In this document: positions 57,674-64,000 of the stretch, piece by piece | How the letters are laid out: the number at the start of each line of letters is the position of its first letter | Numbering within the stretch: position 1 is the first letter of the stretch | The notes under the pieces: model-generated | Told to the model about the DNA's origin: nothing | What the model saw: the letters and a program-made list of their open reading frames with translations, nothing else | Database searches by the model: none | From: Halotalea alkalilenta | GTDB lineage: Bacteria > Pseudomonadota > Gammaproteobacteria > Pseudomonadales > Halomonadaceae | Length of the DNA stretch: 64,000 bases | Assembly: GCF_001648175.1 (NCBI RefSeq) | Contig: NZ_CP015243.1 | Location: forward strand, 1,674,001-1,738,000 | Reading direction: 5' to 3' | Program-made: the position numbers and the translations under genes

Positions 57674-58519
57674 TTAGATCCGCTGCATCAGCCGTTGGCC
57701 CAGGCGCAGCGGGAGACCCGCTGCGAGCTGGGCGATGGGCGCTACTCCCTCGCCAAAGCAGAGGATCACGGTCGAGCCGAGCTTGAAGCGTCCCATCTCC
57801 GCTCCTTTGTCCAGGCTCACACCGTCGCTGAAGTCGTGGCGCTGGATCTGCTCGCCGTGCGGCGGTACCTGTCCGGCCCAAACGGTTTCGATGCCGGCGA
57901 CGATCATCGCGCCGACCAGCACCATCGCCATCGGTCCGTACTCGGTATCGAAGTGGCACACCAGCCGCTCGTTGCGAGCGAACAGGTGCGGTACCTCGGC
58001 GGCGGTGGCGCGATTGACCGAGAAGATCCGCCCCGGTACGTAGACCGTGCGCCGCAAAGTGCCGGCGCAGGGCATGTGTACCCGGTGATAGTCGCGCGGA
58101 GAGAGATAGAGGGTGGCGAAGCTGCCGTGGCGAAACGGCTCCGACCAGACGTCGCCACCACCGAGCAGGGTATCGACCGAATACTCGTGGCCCTTGGCCT
58201 GGAGGATGCTGGCGTGGCGAATCGCACCGCACTGGGAGATCGCTCCGTCGGCGGGGGAGACGATCCCTTCCTCGATCGGTCGGGCGCCGGGCTTGAGCGC
58301 GCGGGTGAAGAAATCGTTGAAGCAGGCGTAGGCGCGCGGGTCTTCGATCTCGGCCTCGGTCATGTCGATGCCGTAGAGCCGGGCGAATCGCTGGATCAGC
58401 AGGTTCTTGAGCCACGGCGTGCGTGCGCTGGCGATTCGACCCGCCAGCCGGGAGATCAGCGCATGGGGCAGCGGGTACTGGAGAGCGGCGAAGAGCTTGT
58501 CGCGATTAAGATCGGGCAT
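57674..58519 (-). CDS. psd: Phosphatidylserine decarboxylase proenzyme
   Basis: A 281-residue membrane-associated enzyme that makes phosphatidylethanolamine from phosphatidylserine. The self-processing site L-G-S-T near the C-terminus places the pyruvoyl-forming Ser at about 249. The charge-relay residues are Asp91 in S-P-A-D-G and His145/His148 in [13 protein letters not shown] and V-G-A-M-I-V are family marks. The ATG at 58519 is preferred over an in-frame TTG at 58531. It lies downstream of rhdA on the same strand, the order known from pseudomonads. Confidence 0.94.
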   Translation of the reverse strand: MPDLNRDKLFAALQYPLPHALISRLAGRIASARTPWLKNLLIQRFARLYGIDMTEAEIEDPRAYACFNDFFTRALKPGARPIEEGIVSPADGAISQCGAIRHASILQAKGHEYSVDTLLGGGDVWSEPFRHGSFATLYLSPRDYHRVHMPCAGTLRRTVYVPGRIFSVNRATAAEVPHLFARNERLVCHFDTEYGPMAMVLVGAMIVAGIETVWAGQVPPHGEQIQRHDFSDGVSLDKGAEMGRFKLGSTVILCFGEGVAPIAQLAAGLPLRLGQRLMQRI

Positions 58520-58562
58520 CGGTCTCGGCAACGAATGGTGAGCGGGCGGTACGCCGGGTTAT

Positions 58563-58588
58563 CGGGGCAGGCAGTATAGCCTGCCCCG
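58563..58588 (-). terminator. Hairpin between rhdA and psd
   Basis: CGGGGCAGGC at 58563-58572 pairs with GCCTGCCCCG at 58579-58588 (10 bp, 6-base loop), 20 bases after the rhdA stop. There is no T tract; it may partly terminate rhdA or set the rhdA:psd ratio. Confidence 0.5.
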
Positions 58589-58608
58589 CATCGGCGGCGC
58601 AGACGGCT

Positions 58609-59430
58609 TCAGCGTTCTATCGGAGTATCGTCGCGGTTGCCCCACTCCTTCCACGAGCCAGGGTAGGCGCGGATGTGGGTGAAGCCGAGCGCGCGGCCGA
58701 CCAGCCAGCTGAGTCCGCTGCGGTGGTGGCTCTGGCAGTGGGTGACGATATCCTCCTCGGTGGTCAGGCCGCGGGCCTCGAGCAGGGTCATCAGCTCGAC
58801 GTTGTCGCGCAGCCTCAGGTCGCGGTCGCGGTCCATCAGCTCCAGCCAATCGAGGTTGACCGCGCCTGGGATATGACCAAGATGGCGGTTGTCGCCTTTC
58901 TCCCCGCGGTACTCGGCGGGGGAGCGCGCGTCCCACACCACCACCTGGTCGAGTGACTCGAGCAGCGTCTCGCGGTCGATCGAGACCTCCGGATGGAGCA
59001 GCTCCGCGCGATAGTCGCTCGGCGTGGGGGTGTTCGACTCGCGCTCGAGCCGCAGGCCTTCGCCGCGCCAGGCGTGGATCCCTCCGTTGAGATAGGAGTA
59101 GTGGCGATGGCCGAGCAGCTCGAGGGTCCAGAGCAGGCGTCCGGCCCAGCCGCCGCCCTCGTCATCGTAGGCGACCACATGGTGGTTGGGGCTGAGGCCG
59201 AGTTCGGAGAACAGCCGGGAGAGCGCCTCCAGGTCGGGCAGGTCGTTGGGCACCGGGCCCTCGCCCTTGAGCAGCCGGCGATGATCGAGGAACAGCGCCC
59301 CCGGCACGTGGCCGTCCGCGTAGCTCTCGGCCTTGAGCGGCACGTCGATGATCAGCAGGTCGGGGTGGTCGAGCCGCTCGGCGAGCTGAGCGGGCTCCGT
59401 GATCAGGGGCAGCAGCTTGTCGTTGGGCAT
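58609..59430 (-). CDS. rhdA: Thiosulfate sulfurtransferase (rhodanese) RhdA
   Basis: A 273-residue two-domain rhodanese. The N-terminal domain is inactive (Asp in place of Cys in Y-D-D-E-G-G-G). The C-terminal domain has catalytic Cys232 in H-C-Q-S-H-H-R-S-G, nearly the C-Q-T-H-H-R loop of Azotobacter and Pseudomonas RhdA, then G-Y/F-T-H-I-R-A-Y-P-G-S-W-x-E-W-G. It transfers sulfane sulfur from thiosulfate or persulfides. The frame is open to 59709, but the ATG at 59430 with AGGAG six bases upstream fits the family. It precedes psd, as in pseudomonads. Confidence 0.9.
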   Translation of the reverse strand: MPNDKLLPLITEPAQLAERLDHPDLLIIDVPLKAESYADGHVPGALFLDHRRLLKGEGPVPNDLPDLEALSRLFSELGLSPNHHVVAYDDEGGGWAGRLLWTLELLGHRHYSYLNGGIHAWRGEGLRLERESNTPTPSDYRAELLHPEVSIDRETLLESLDQVVVWDARSPAEYRGEKGDNRHLGHIPGAVNLDWLELMDRDRDLRLRDNVELMTLLEARGLTTEEDIVTHCQSHHRSGLSWLVGRALGFTHIRAYPGSWKEWGNRDDTPIER

Positions 59431-59721
59431 GGAGCTCTCCTTCCTGGTGTTTCGAGCACGATGGGATAATGGGTCCGCCCAGCATCGCATATCCGCTTTC
59501 CTCCTGCCTGTGCGCTGAGGAAGGCGACGGTGTGGCGCCCAAACGGCGACGCCGTCTGGTGTCGGATACGACCTTCGGATGGATATACTACGCGCTGTCC
59601 GCGCGTCCCTGGCGCCGGCTGTGCCACGCACCCGCTGAGCGGTGGGGAAGGGCGAACACAATAACGGCACCGGTGCCCCGCGTGGCGCATCCGGTGCGAA
59701 CCCCCTCAAGGAGAACGACGC
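59431..59721. other. Divergent intergenic region between rhdA and the purine permease gene
   Basis: This 291-base gap has no gene I can support. TATACT at 59584-59589 could be a -10 element for the permease but has no good -35 at 17 bases. AAGGAG at 59707-59712 is the ribosome-binding site of the permease gene. No riboswitch-like structure is evident. Confidence 0.45.
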
Positions 59722-61047
59722 GTGCTAGAGCGACTGTTCGATACCGCGCGGCAGGGCACCAGCCCACGGCGCGAAATCATCGCGGGGATCAGTACCTTCC
59801 TCGCCGCCATGTACATCATCGTGGTCAACCCCACCATCCTCAGCGCCGCCGGCATCTCCTTTTCCGCCGCACTCACCGCCACCGTGCTGATCAGCGCCTT
59901 CGGCAGTCTGGCGATGGGGCTCTACGCCAAGAACCCGATCCTGGTCGCGCCCGGCATGGGGATCAACGCGCTGTTCACCTACACCATGGTGCTCGGCGCG
60001 GGCGTGCCGCTGCCGGTGGCGCTTGGCTGCGTGTTCTGGTCCGGCGTGCTGTTCGTGGTCCTGGCGGTGCTCAACGTGCGCCAGTACGTGATCGATGCGA
60101 TTCCCGCCTCGCTGCGCCACGCGATCGCCTGCGGCATCGGGCTGTTCATCACCGTGATCGGCCTGGTCAACGCCAAGTTCCTGGTCGGCAATCCCGCCAC
60201 GGTGATCGGCCTTGCCCATATGAGCGCGCCGGTCATCACCTTCCTGATCGGACTCGCGGTCACTGCTGCCCTGGTGGCACGCAACGTACCGGGCGCGCTG
60301 ATCATCGGGATCATCACCACCACCCTGCTGGCCAGTCCGATCGGGCGGCTATGGGGCGATGGCTCGGCCTATGCGCCGGGACTCTCGACCCTGGTCAACT
60401 TCAACGGCATCTTCGCCTGGCCGGATTTCAGCGGGCTGTTCCAGGTCGACCTGCTCGGCGCACTGAACGTGGCCTACTGGCCGTTCATCTTCGTGATCCT
60501 GTTCACCACTTTCTTCGACGCGCTCTCCACCTTCATGGGCGTGTGCCAAGCGGGCAACCTGCTCGATGAGAAAGGCGAGCCACGCAACATCAAGAAATCG
60601 ATGGTGGTCGACGCCTTCTCCGCGCTGATCTCGGCACCGCTCGGCACCAGCCCCGCCAACGCCTACGTCGAATCCGCCGCTGGCATCAGCCAGGGCGGGC
60701 GCACCGGGCTGGTGGCGGTGACCTGCGCGGTGCTGTTCCTGCCGTTTCTGTTCCTCTCGCCGCTGCTCTCGCTGGTGCCCGCGATCGCCACCGCTCCCGC
60801 GCTGATCATGGTCGGGGTGTTCATGCTCGCGCCGATTCGCCACATCGACTGGGTCAAGCTCGACGACGCGATTCCCGCCTTCCTCGCCATGGTGCTGATC
60901 CCGCTGACCTACTCGATCACCCACGGGGTGGTGTTCGGCTTCCTCGCCTTCGTGGTGTGCAAGACCGCGATGGGCAAGACCGACGAGATCCGCCCGACCA
61001 TGTGGGTGCTCGCCGCGCTCTCGCTGCTGCTTTTGTTCCAGGAGTGA
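59722..61047 (+). CDS. Purine permease, AzgA-like NCS2 family
   Basis: A 441-residue inner-membrane protein with about 12-14 hydrophobic segments. Signature segments are N-P-T-I-L-S-A-A-G, G-M-G-I-N-A-L-F-T-Y, F-F-D-A-L-S-T-F, and N-A-Y-V-E-S-A-A-G-I, the pattern of the AzgA subgroup (adenine, guanine and hypoxanthine:proton symporters such as E. coli PurP and GhxP). It has a GTG start with AAGGAG upstream. A strong terminator follows, separating it from the SMC-like operon. Confidence 0.9.
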   Translation: MLERLFDTARQGTSPRREIIAGISTFLAAMYIIVVNPTILSAAGISFSAALTATVLISAFGSLAMGLYAKNPILVAPGMGINALFTYTMVLGAGVPLPVALGCVFWSGVLFVVLAVLNVRQYVIDAIPASLRHAIACGIGLFITVIGLVNAKFLVGNPATVIGLAHMSAPVITFLIGLAVTAALVARNVPGALIIGIITTTLLASPIGRLWGDGSAYAPGLSTLVNFNGIFAWPDFSGLFQVDLLGALNVAYWPFIFVILFTTFFDALSTFMGVCQAGNLLDEKGEPRNIKKSMVVDAFSALISAPLGTSPANAYVESAAGISQGGRTGLVAVTCAVLFLPFLFLSPLLSLVPAIATAPALIMVGVFMLAPIRHIDWVKLDDAIPAFLAMVLIPLTYSITHGVVFGFLAFVVCKTAMGKTDEIRPTMWVLAALSLLLLFQE

Positions 61048-61132
61048 GGATGCGTCCGGCGCGGATCGGATGACGAATCCCGTCGGCTTCCCCGGCGCTC
61101 CCCCCGGTCCACCCGCTTTGCTATCATCCTCC

Positions 61133-61165
61133 CGCCGACGCCGCCGCAAGCGGCGTCGGCGTTTT
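61133..61165 (+). terminator. Rho-independent terminator after the purine permease gene
   Basis: CGCCGACGCCGC pairs perfectly with GCGGCGTCGGCG (12 bp, loop CGCAA), followed by TTTTC. It places the promoter of the next operon between 61165 and 61269. Confidence 0.88.
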
Positions 61166-61268
61166 CGTCTCCGCCATCGCGCGCCGCGCGTTCAGACAAG
61201 TTGCCCGCTATGCCGATTTTTCCCCCTGCCGTGCCTCGCGTCCTGTCCCGTAGCCTGAAGGTAGCTCG

Positions 61269-62678
61269 ATGAGTTCGTCGTGGAGCCGGCTGCTCGCCGC
61301 CACCGCGCGCTTGATCGACCTGCACGATAGCGCCCACGAACCCGGCTCTGCCTTCATCCAGGTCAGCCAGGAGAGCCGCCGGGGCCTGCGCGATGGCTAC
61401 TGGCTCGATCTCGGCTGCCTGCTGCTCGACTATCTGCTCGAGGTCGATTTCGACGCCAACGGCGCCTTCATTCCGCAGTCGCGCTGCCTCGCGCGGCTGC
61501 GCGAGGAGTATCCCGCGCTCTCGGCGGACGACCTGGGCTTCGTGGTCAACCTGCTCTCGACCCCGAGCGAGCTTTACTTTCGAATACCACCACCTCAGCG
61601 AGTACCCCCGCCCCAGGCGCTGGCCGGGTCGTCGAACCGGGTCAGCGCGAGCACCAAGCGCACTGCGCCGATCGAGCGCCAGCGCCAGACCGGCCAGGTA
61701 CGCCTCAGCGCAGCGGGGCGCCAGGCGGCGACGCTGGCGGCCCAAGTCGAGGACGTGCTGTACAGCGAATACGATGCCGCCAAGGTGCTCGCCGCGCTCG
61801 ATCGTGGCGATTTCGCCCGGGTGCCGCAGATCTGTCGCCAGATCCTGATCGCGATCCGCGGCCTGACCCAGGAGGTGCGGCGGGTGCGCGAGCATCCAAG
61901 CCTGGCCAGCAAGCTCACCGCGCTCACCGAGCAGCATCGCCACTACCATCATGCGCTGGGCCAGATCCAGGGCACTTTGCTCTCCGCCCGCGCCAAGCTC
62001 GCCACTGCCGAGCTCGCCGCTCGCTTCGAGCACTGGTGTGAGCGGCGCCCTTCGGAGCAGTGGGATCTACTGGTGCTGAGCGCTGCGATCGCCCGAGTGC
62101 TGACCGCGATCGAGAACCTCTCGCGCCGGCTCGCCGAGCTGCTGGCCGACATCGCCGAAGGGCGGATCCAGTCGATGGGGGTGATCGACTTCAGCGCACT
62201 GGCCAAGCGCCTGCTGCTGGTGCCGCCCAGCGAACGGCTGAGCGAAGCCTGGCTTGGCAAGAGCATGCCGTTCGACTGCTCGGCGAGCTTTCCGAGACTC
62301 GCGCCGATGCTGGCGATCACCCAGCGCGAGCGCGAGGCGCGCAGTACCACCACCCTGGTGTTCGACTCCGAGACCAGCAATGACGCGCAGGACCGCCTCT
62401 TGGCCCGCTTTCTCGCTCGTCGTGCCGCGCCGCTTCGCGAGCGCATCCGCCGCGCGCCGCTCTCGCTGCCCGAGGCGATCGAGGAGGGCTGGCACTGGCT
62501 CGACGACGAGGAGTGCCTGGCCCAGCTGGTCAACGCTTTCGTCGACACCGAGCTGCTCGGCGAGCCGCTCAGGGTCGGGTTGGATGCCGCCCCGTTCGTG
62601 GTCGAACTCGCCGATGGTCGCCTGATCGAGGGCGACCTTACCCCGACACTGCGCTTCGCCGAGGAGAGCCCAGGATGA
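61269..62678 (+). CDS. Kleisin-like subunit of an SMC complex (MukF/MksF-like), divergent
   Basis: A 469-residue protein that heads a three-gene run ending in an SMC-like ATPase. The N-terminal region (about 1-100) looks like a winged helix (L-L-D-Y-L-L-E-V-D-F, then S-A-D-D-L-G-F-V-V-N-L-L-S-T). A Pro/Ser/Thr/Arg linker (about 101-140) is followed by V-R-L-S-A-A-G-R-Q, like the end of the MukF winged helix, and a long helical segment (about 145-300). The C-terminal third could be a second winged helix. The layout and gene order fit MukF/MksF, but it lacks the pattern I associate with Wadjet JetA (DUF3375). The assignment rests mainly on context. Confidence 0.5.
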   Translation: MSSSWSRLLAATARLIDLHDSAHEPGSAFIQVSQESRRGLRDGYWLDLGCLLLDYLLEVDFDANGAFIPQSRCLARLREEYPALSADDLGFVVNLLSTPSELYFRIPPPQRVPPPQALAGSSNRVSASTKRTAPIERQRQTGQVRLSAAGRQAATLAAQVEDVLYSEYDAAKVLAALDRGDFARVPQICRQILIAIRGLTQEVRRVREHPSLASKLTALTEQHRHYHHALGQIQGTLLSARAKLATAELAARFEHWCERRPSEQWDLLVLSAAIARVLTAIENLSRRLAELLADIAEGRIQSMGVIDFSALAKRLLLVPPSERLSEAWLGKSMPFDCSASFPRLAPMLAITQREREARSTTTLVFDSETSNDAQDRLLARFLARRAAPLRERIRRAPLSLPEAIEEGWHWLDDEECLAQLVNAFVDTELLGEPLRVGLDAAPFVVELADGRLIEGDLTPTLRFAEESPG

Positions 62679-63538
62679 ACATGACCGAGATGGGCGAGGT
62701 GGTTGCCTTCCTGCTGCGCTATCGCGCCGCCGAATCCCACCCGGCCGGTGGACGCAAACGCCGCGGCCTGCGCGCGGGGCAGCTTTCCGAGCGCGACGTC
62801 TGCGCGCTGTTGAACGGCGCCGAGGAGCACGAGCGCACCGCACTCGCCGCACTGCTCGAGGGCTTCGGCCTGCGTCTCACCGAGCTTGGCGCTGGCGACT
62901 ATCCCGGCATCCAGCCGGGCGCGCGGGTCTATCTGCTGCTGCCCGACCCCGAGGCGGAGCTGCCGCCGCTGTTTTCGCTCGACCCCAGCTTCGCCGCCCT
63001 GCGCCTGCGCCAGGAGAGCAAGGGCGAGCTGGCGCAGTGGTTCCTGCAGCTGTGGATGCTGACCATGACGTTGCTCTACACCCGCTGCAACCGCGCGCCC
63101 TCGGACGTCAGCCGCTACCAGGAGGCGACCTTCTGCGCCGAGGAGCTGGTGGAACTGGTGCGCGAGCAGCTCGAATACCTGCGCGGGCTCGGCGAGCGGG
63201 CGCCGCGCTCGAGCAGGGTGCTGCTCGAGGAGCGCGGCGAGGATCTCGCCCGCCGTGTGCGCGGCTTCATCGAGCTGCTCGCCCGCGCAGGCCACCTGGA
63301 GCATCCGCGTGAGAACGAAAGCGCGCAGGAGGTCTGGCAGCAGACCCTGCTCGGCGCCGTCGAGGTCGCCTCGATCAGCATCCACCACCTGCGTCATCTG
63401 ATCGAGGCCACCGCGGCCGCGGAAGAAGAGCATCCGCTCGGCGCCTGGCTCGGGGCGGGAAGCGGCGCAAGCGCTGAGTCCCCGGCCAGTGACACCGAAG
63501 CAGTCGACCAGCCATTGGACCAGGAGAACCCTCGATGA
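62675..63538 (+). CDS. Kite-like subunit of an SMC complex (MukE/MksE/JetB-like), divergent
   Basis: A 287-residue protein overlapping both neighbours by 4 bases (ATGA junctions). Its centre has the look of MukE/MksE-type kite proteins: a helix with V-C-A-L-L-N-G, G-F-G-L-R-L-T-E-L followed by a strand, then a long helical region (Q-W-F-L-Q-L-W-M-L-T-M-T-L-L-Y). The C-terminal 40 residues are acidic and low in complexity. In the known complexes this subunit bridges the kleisin and the SMC heads. No specific family was recognised. The ATG at 62675 follows GAGGAGAG. Confidence 0.48.
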   Translation: MNMTEMGEVVAFLLRYRAAESHPAGGRKRRGLRAGQLSERDVCALLNGAEEHERTALAALLEGFGLRLTELGAGDYPGIQPGARVYLLLPDPEAELPPLFSLDPSFAALRLRQESKGELAQWFLQLWMLTMTLLYTRCNRAPSDVSRYQEATFCAEELVELVREQLEYLRGLGERAPRSSRVLLEERGEDLARRVRGFIELLARAGHLEHPRENESAQEVWQQTLLGAVEVASISIHHLRHLIEATAAAEEEHPLGAWLGAGSGASAESPASDTEAVDQPLDQENPR

Positions 63539-64000
63539 GCGTGATCAACCGGATCGAGGTCGCCAACCTGCTCAACAAGCACGGCGATATCGGTTCTCCC
63601 TGGGACGCCAAGATGCGCCACCTGCTGCTCGACCTGCGCGGTCAGTCGAGTGCGATCAGCATGGAGAACGGCTTCGGCAAGACCACCCTGGCCGAGGCGC
63701 TGATCGGCCTGCTGGCACGTGACCGTACCCTGCTTTCGCGCACTCGCACCAAGTGTTCGCCGTCCAACGTCGGCGGCCAGGCCAGGAGCTGGACCCATCT
63801 GCGGGTCGAATTCCGCGCAGGCTCGGGCGGCGCGCAGAGCGACCTGCTCGCCGAGAGCGGGCTGGAGAGCGGTGGCGAGACCTTCGTCTTCGGCTGCCAC
63901 GGCTACAGCGACTCGGGCAGCCTCGGCTTCTATCACTACGCGGGACGGCTCGAGCAGCTCCCGGTCCATTACCTGACCCGCGACGACAAGCTGGCGCTGT
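63535..64000 (+). CDS. SMC-like ATPase (MukB/MksB-like), N-terminal 155 residues, truncated by window end
   Basis: The frame starts at 63535 and is open to the end of the window, so only the first part of the protein is seen. It begins I-N-R-I-E-V-A-N-L-L-N, then a Walker A written S-M-E-N-G-F-G-K-T-T at about residues 42-51. It keeps N-G-x-G-K-T but has Met where P-loops of SMC, Rad50 and MukB have Gly. The following A-L-I-G-L-L-A-R-D-R-T-L-L resembles MukB after its P-loop. Walker B, the coiled coils, hinge and signature motif should lie beyond 64000. The start overlaps the kite-like gene by 4 bases, so the three genes are translationally coupled. Confidence 0.6.
   Translation, partial: MSVINRIEVANLLNKHGDIGSPWDAKMRHLLLDLRGQSSAISMENGFGKTTLAEALIGLLARDRTLLSRTRTKCSPSNVGGQARSWTHLRVEFRAGSGGAQSDLLAESGLESGGETFVFGCHGYSDSGSLGFYHYAGRLEQLPVHYLTRDDKLAL

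Noticed and set aside
61070..61258. Small Arg-rich frame between the purine permease and the SMC-like operon
   Set aside because: It spans the terminator hairpin at 61133-61165 and is low in complexity, so it is a by-product of the GC-rich hairpin.
61269..64000. Housekeeping MukBEF or classical Wadjet type I
   Set aside because: Gene order fits, but the kleisin-like protein lacks the JetA/DUF3375 pattern I know and the ATPase lacks the usual N-W-G opening and Gly of the P-loop. A named subtype cannot be supported from the visible part.

Overview
The window is high-GC, gene-dense DNA from a gammaproteobacterium, most likely a member of the Halomonadaceae or a close relative (inference). The clues are the gammaproteobacterial housekeeping set (CmoA/CmoB/CmoM, RsmC, GreB, ParC/ParE, and EpmA/EpmB with EF-P), the NudF-YqiB-CpdA and YqiA-ParE-ParC groupings, the RhdA-Psd pairing also known from pseudomonads, and uniform GC-rich codon use. 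Nearly all of the sequence is coding. I see no tRNA, rRNA, CRISPR array, insertion sequence or phage gene.

Region 1 (1-24 kb) is mostly core functions. It holds the end of cmoM, rsmC, two small lipoprotein genes, greB, the nudF-yqiB-cpdA run, cysDN for sulfate activation, a lone HemS-like gene, cmoA-cmoB, pgi, yqiA-parE-parC-serB plus a NUDIX gene, an isocitrate lyase/PEP mutase-family gene, leuA and an MFS exporter. Two regulatory elements stand out. A LexA-type box lies ahead of yqiA-parE-parC. A leader with the layout of an amino-acid attenuator (a short leucine-rich peptide written in rare Leu codons, a pause hairpin and a terminator) lies ahead of leuA.

Region 2 (24-36 kb) is metabolic. 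A LysR regulator diverges from a 2,2-dialkylglycine decarboxylase-like aminotransferase, which is followed by an orphan amino-acid-binding protein. Next come two tandem membrane PQQ-dependent glucose-type dehydrogenases, and then the full EF-P beta-lysylation set (epmB, efp, epmA).

Region 3 (36-56.5 kb) is a peptide and amide scavenging locus. A single DppBC/DppDF-type ABC importer core is surrounded by three paralogous periplasmic binding proteins, two LysR regulators and seven different hydrolases: one M81, one M20 carboxypeptidase-like, one M20 ArgE/DapE-like, one M20D, two amidase-signature enzymes and one P1/DmpA self-processing peptidase. Together they look like an uptake-and-hydrolysis pathway for small peptides or amides of unknown identity.

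Region 4 (56.5-64 kb) has an unknown membrane protein, psd, rhdA and a purine permease. The window ends in a tightly coupled three-gene operon resembling a MukFEB/MksFEB/Wadjet-type SMC complex, with a divergent kleisin-like gene, a kite-like gene and the first 155 residues of an SMC-like ATPase with an unusual Walker A. The ATPase runs off the window, so the type of system cannot be settled here.
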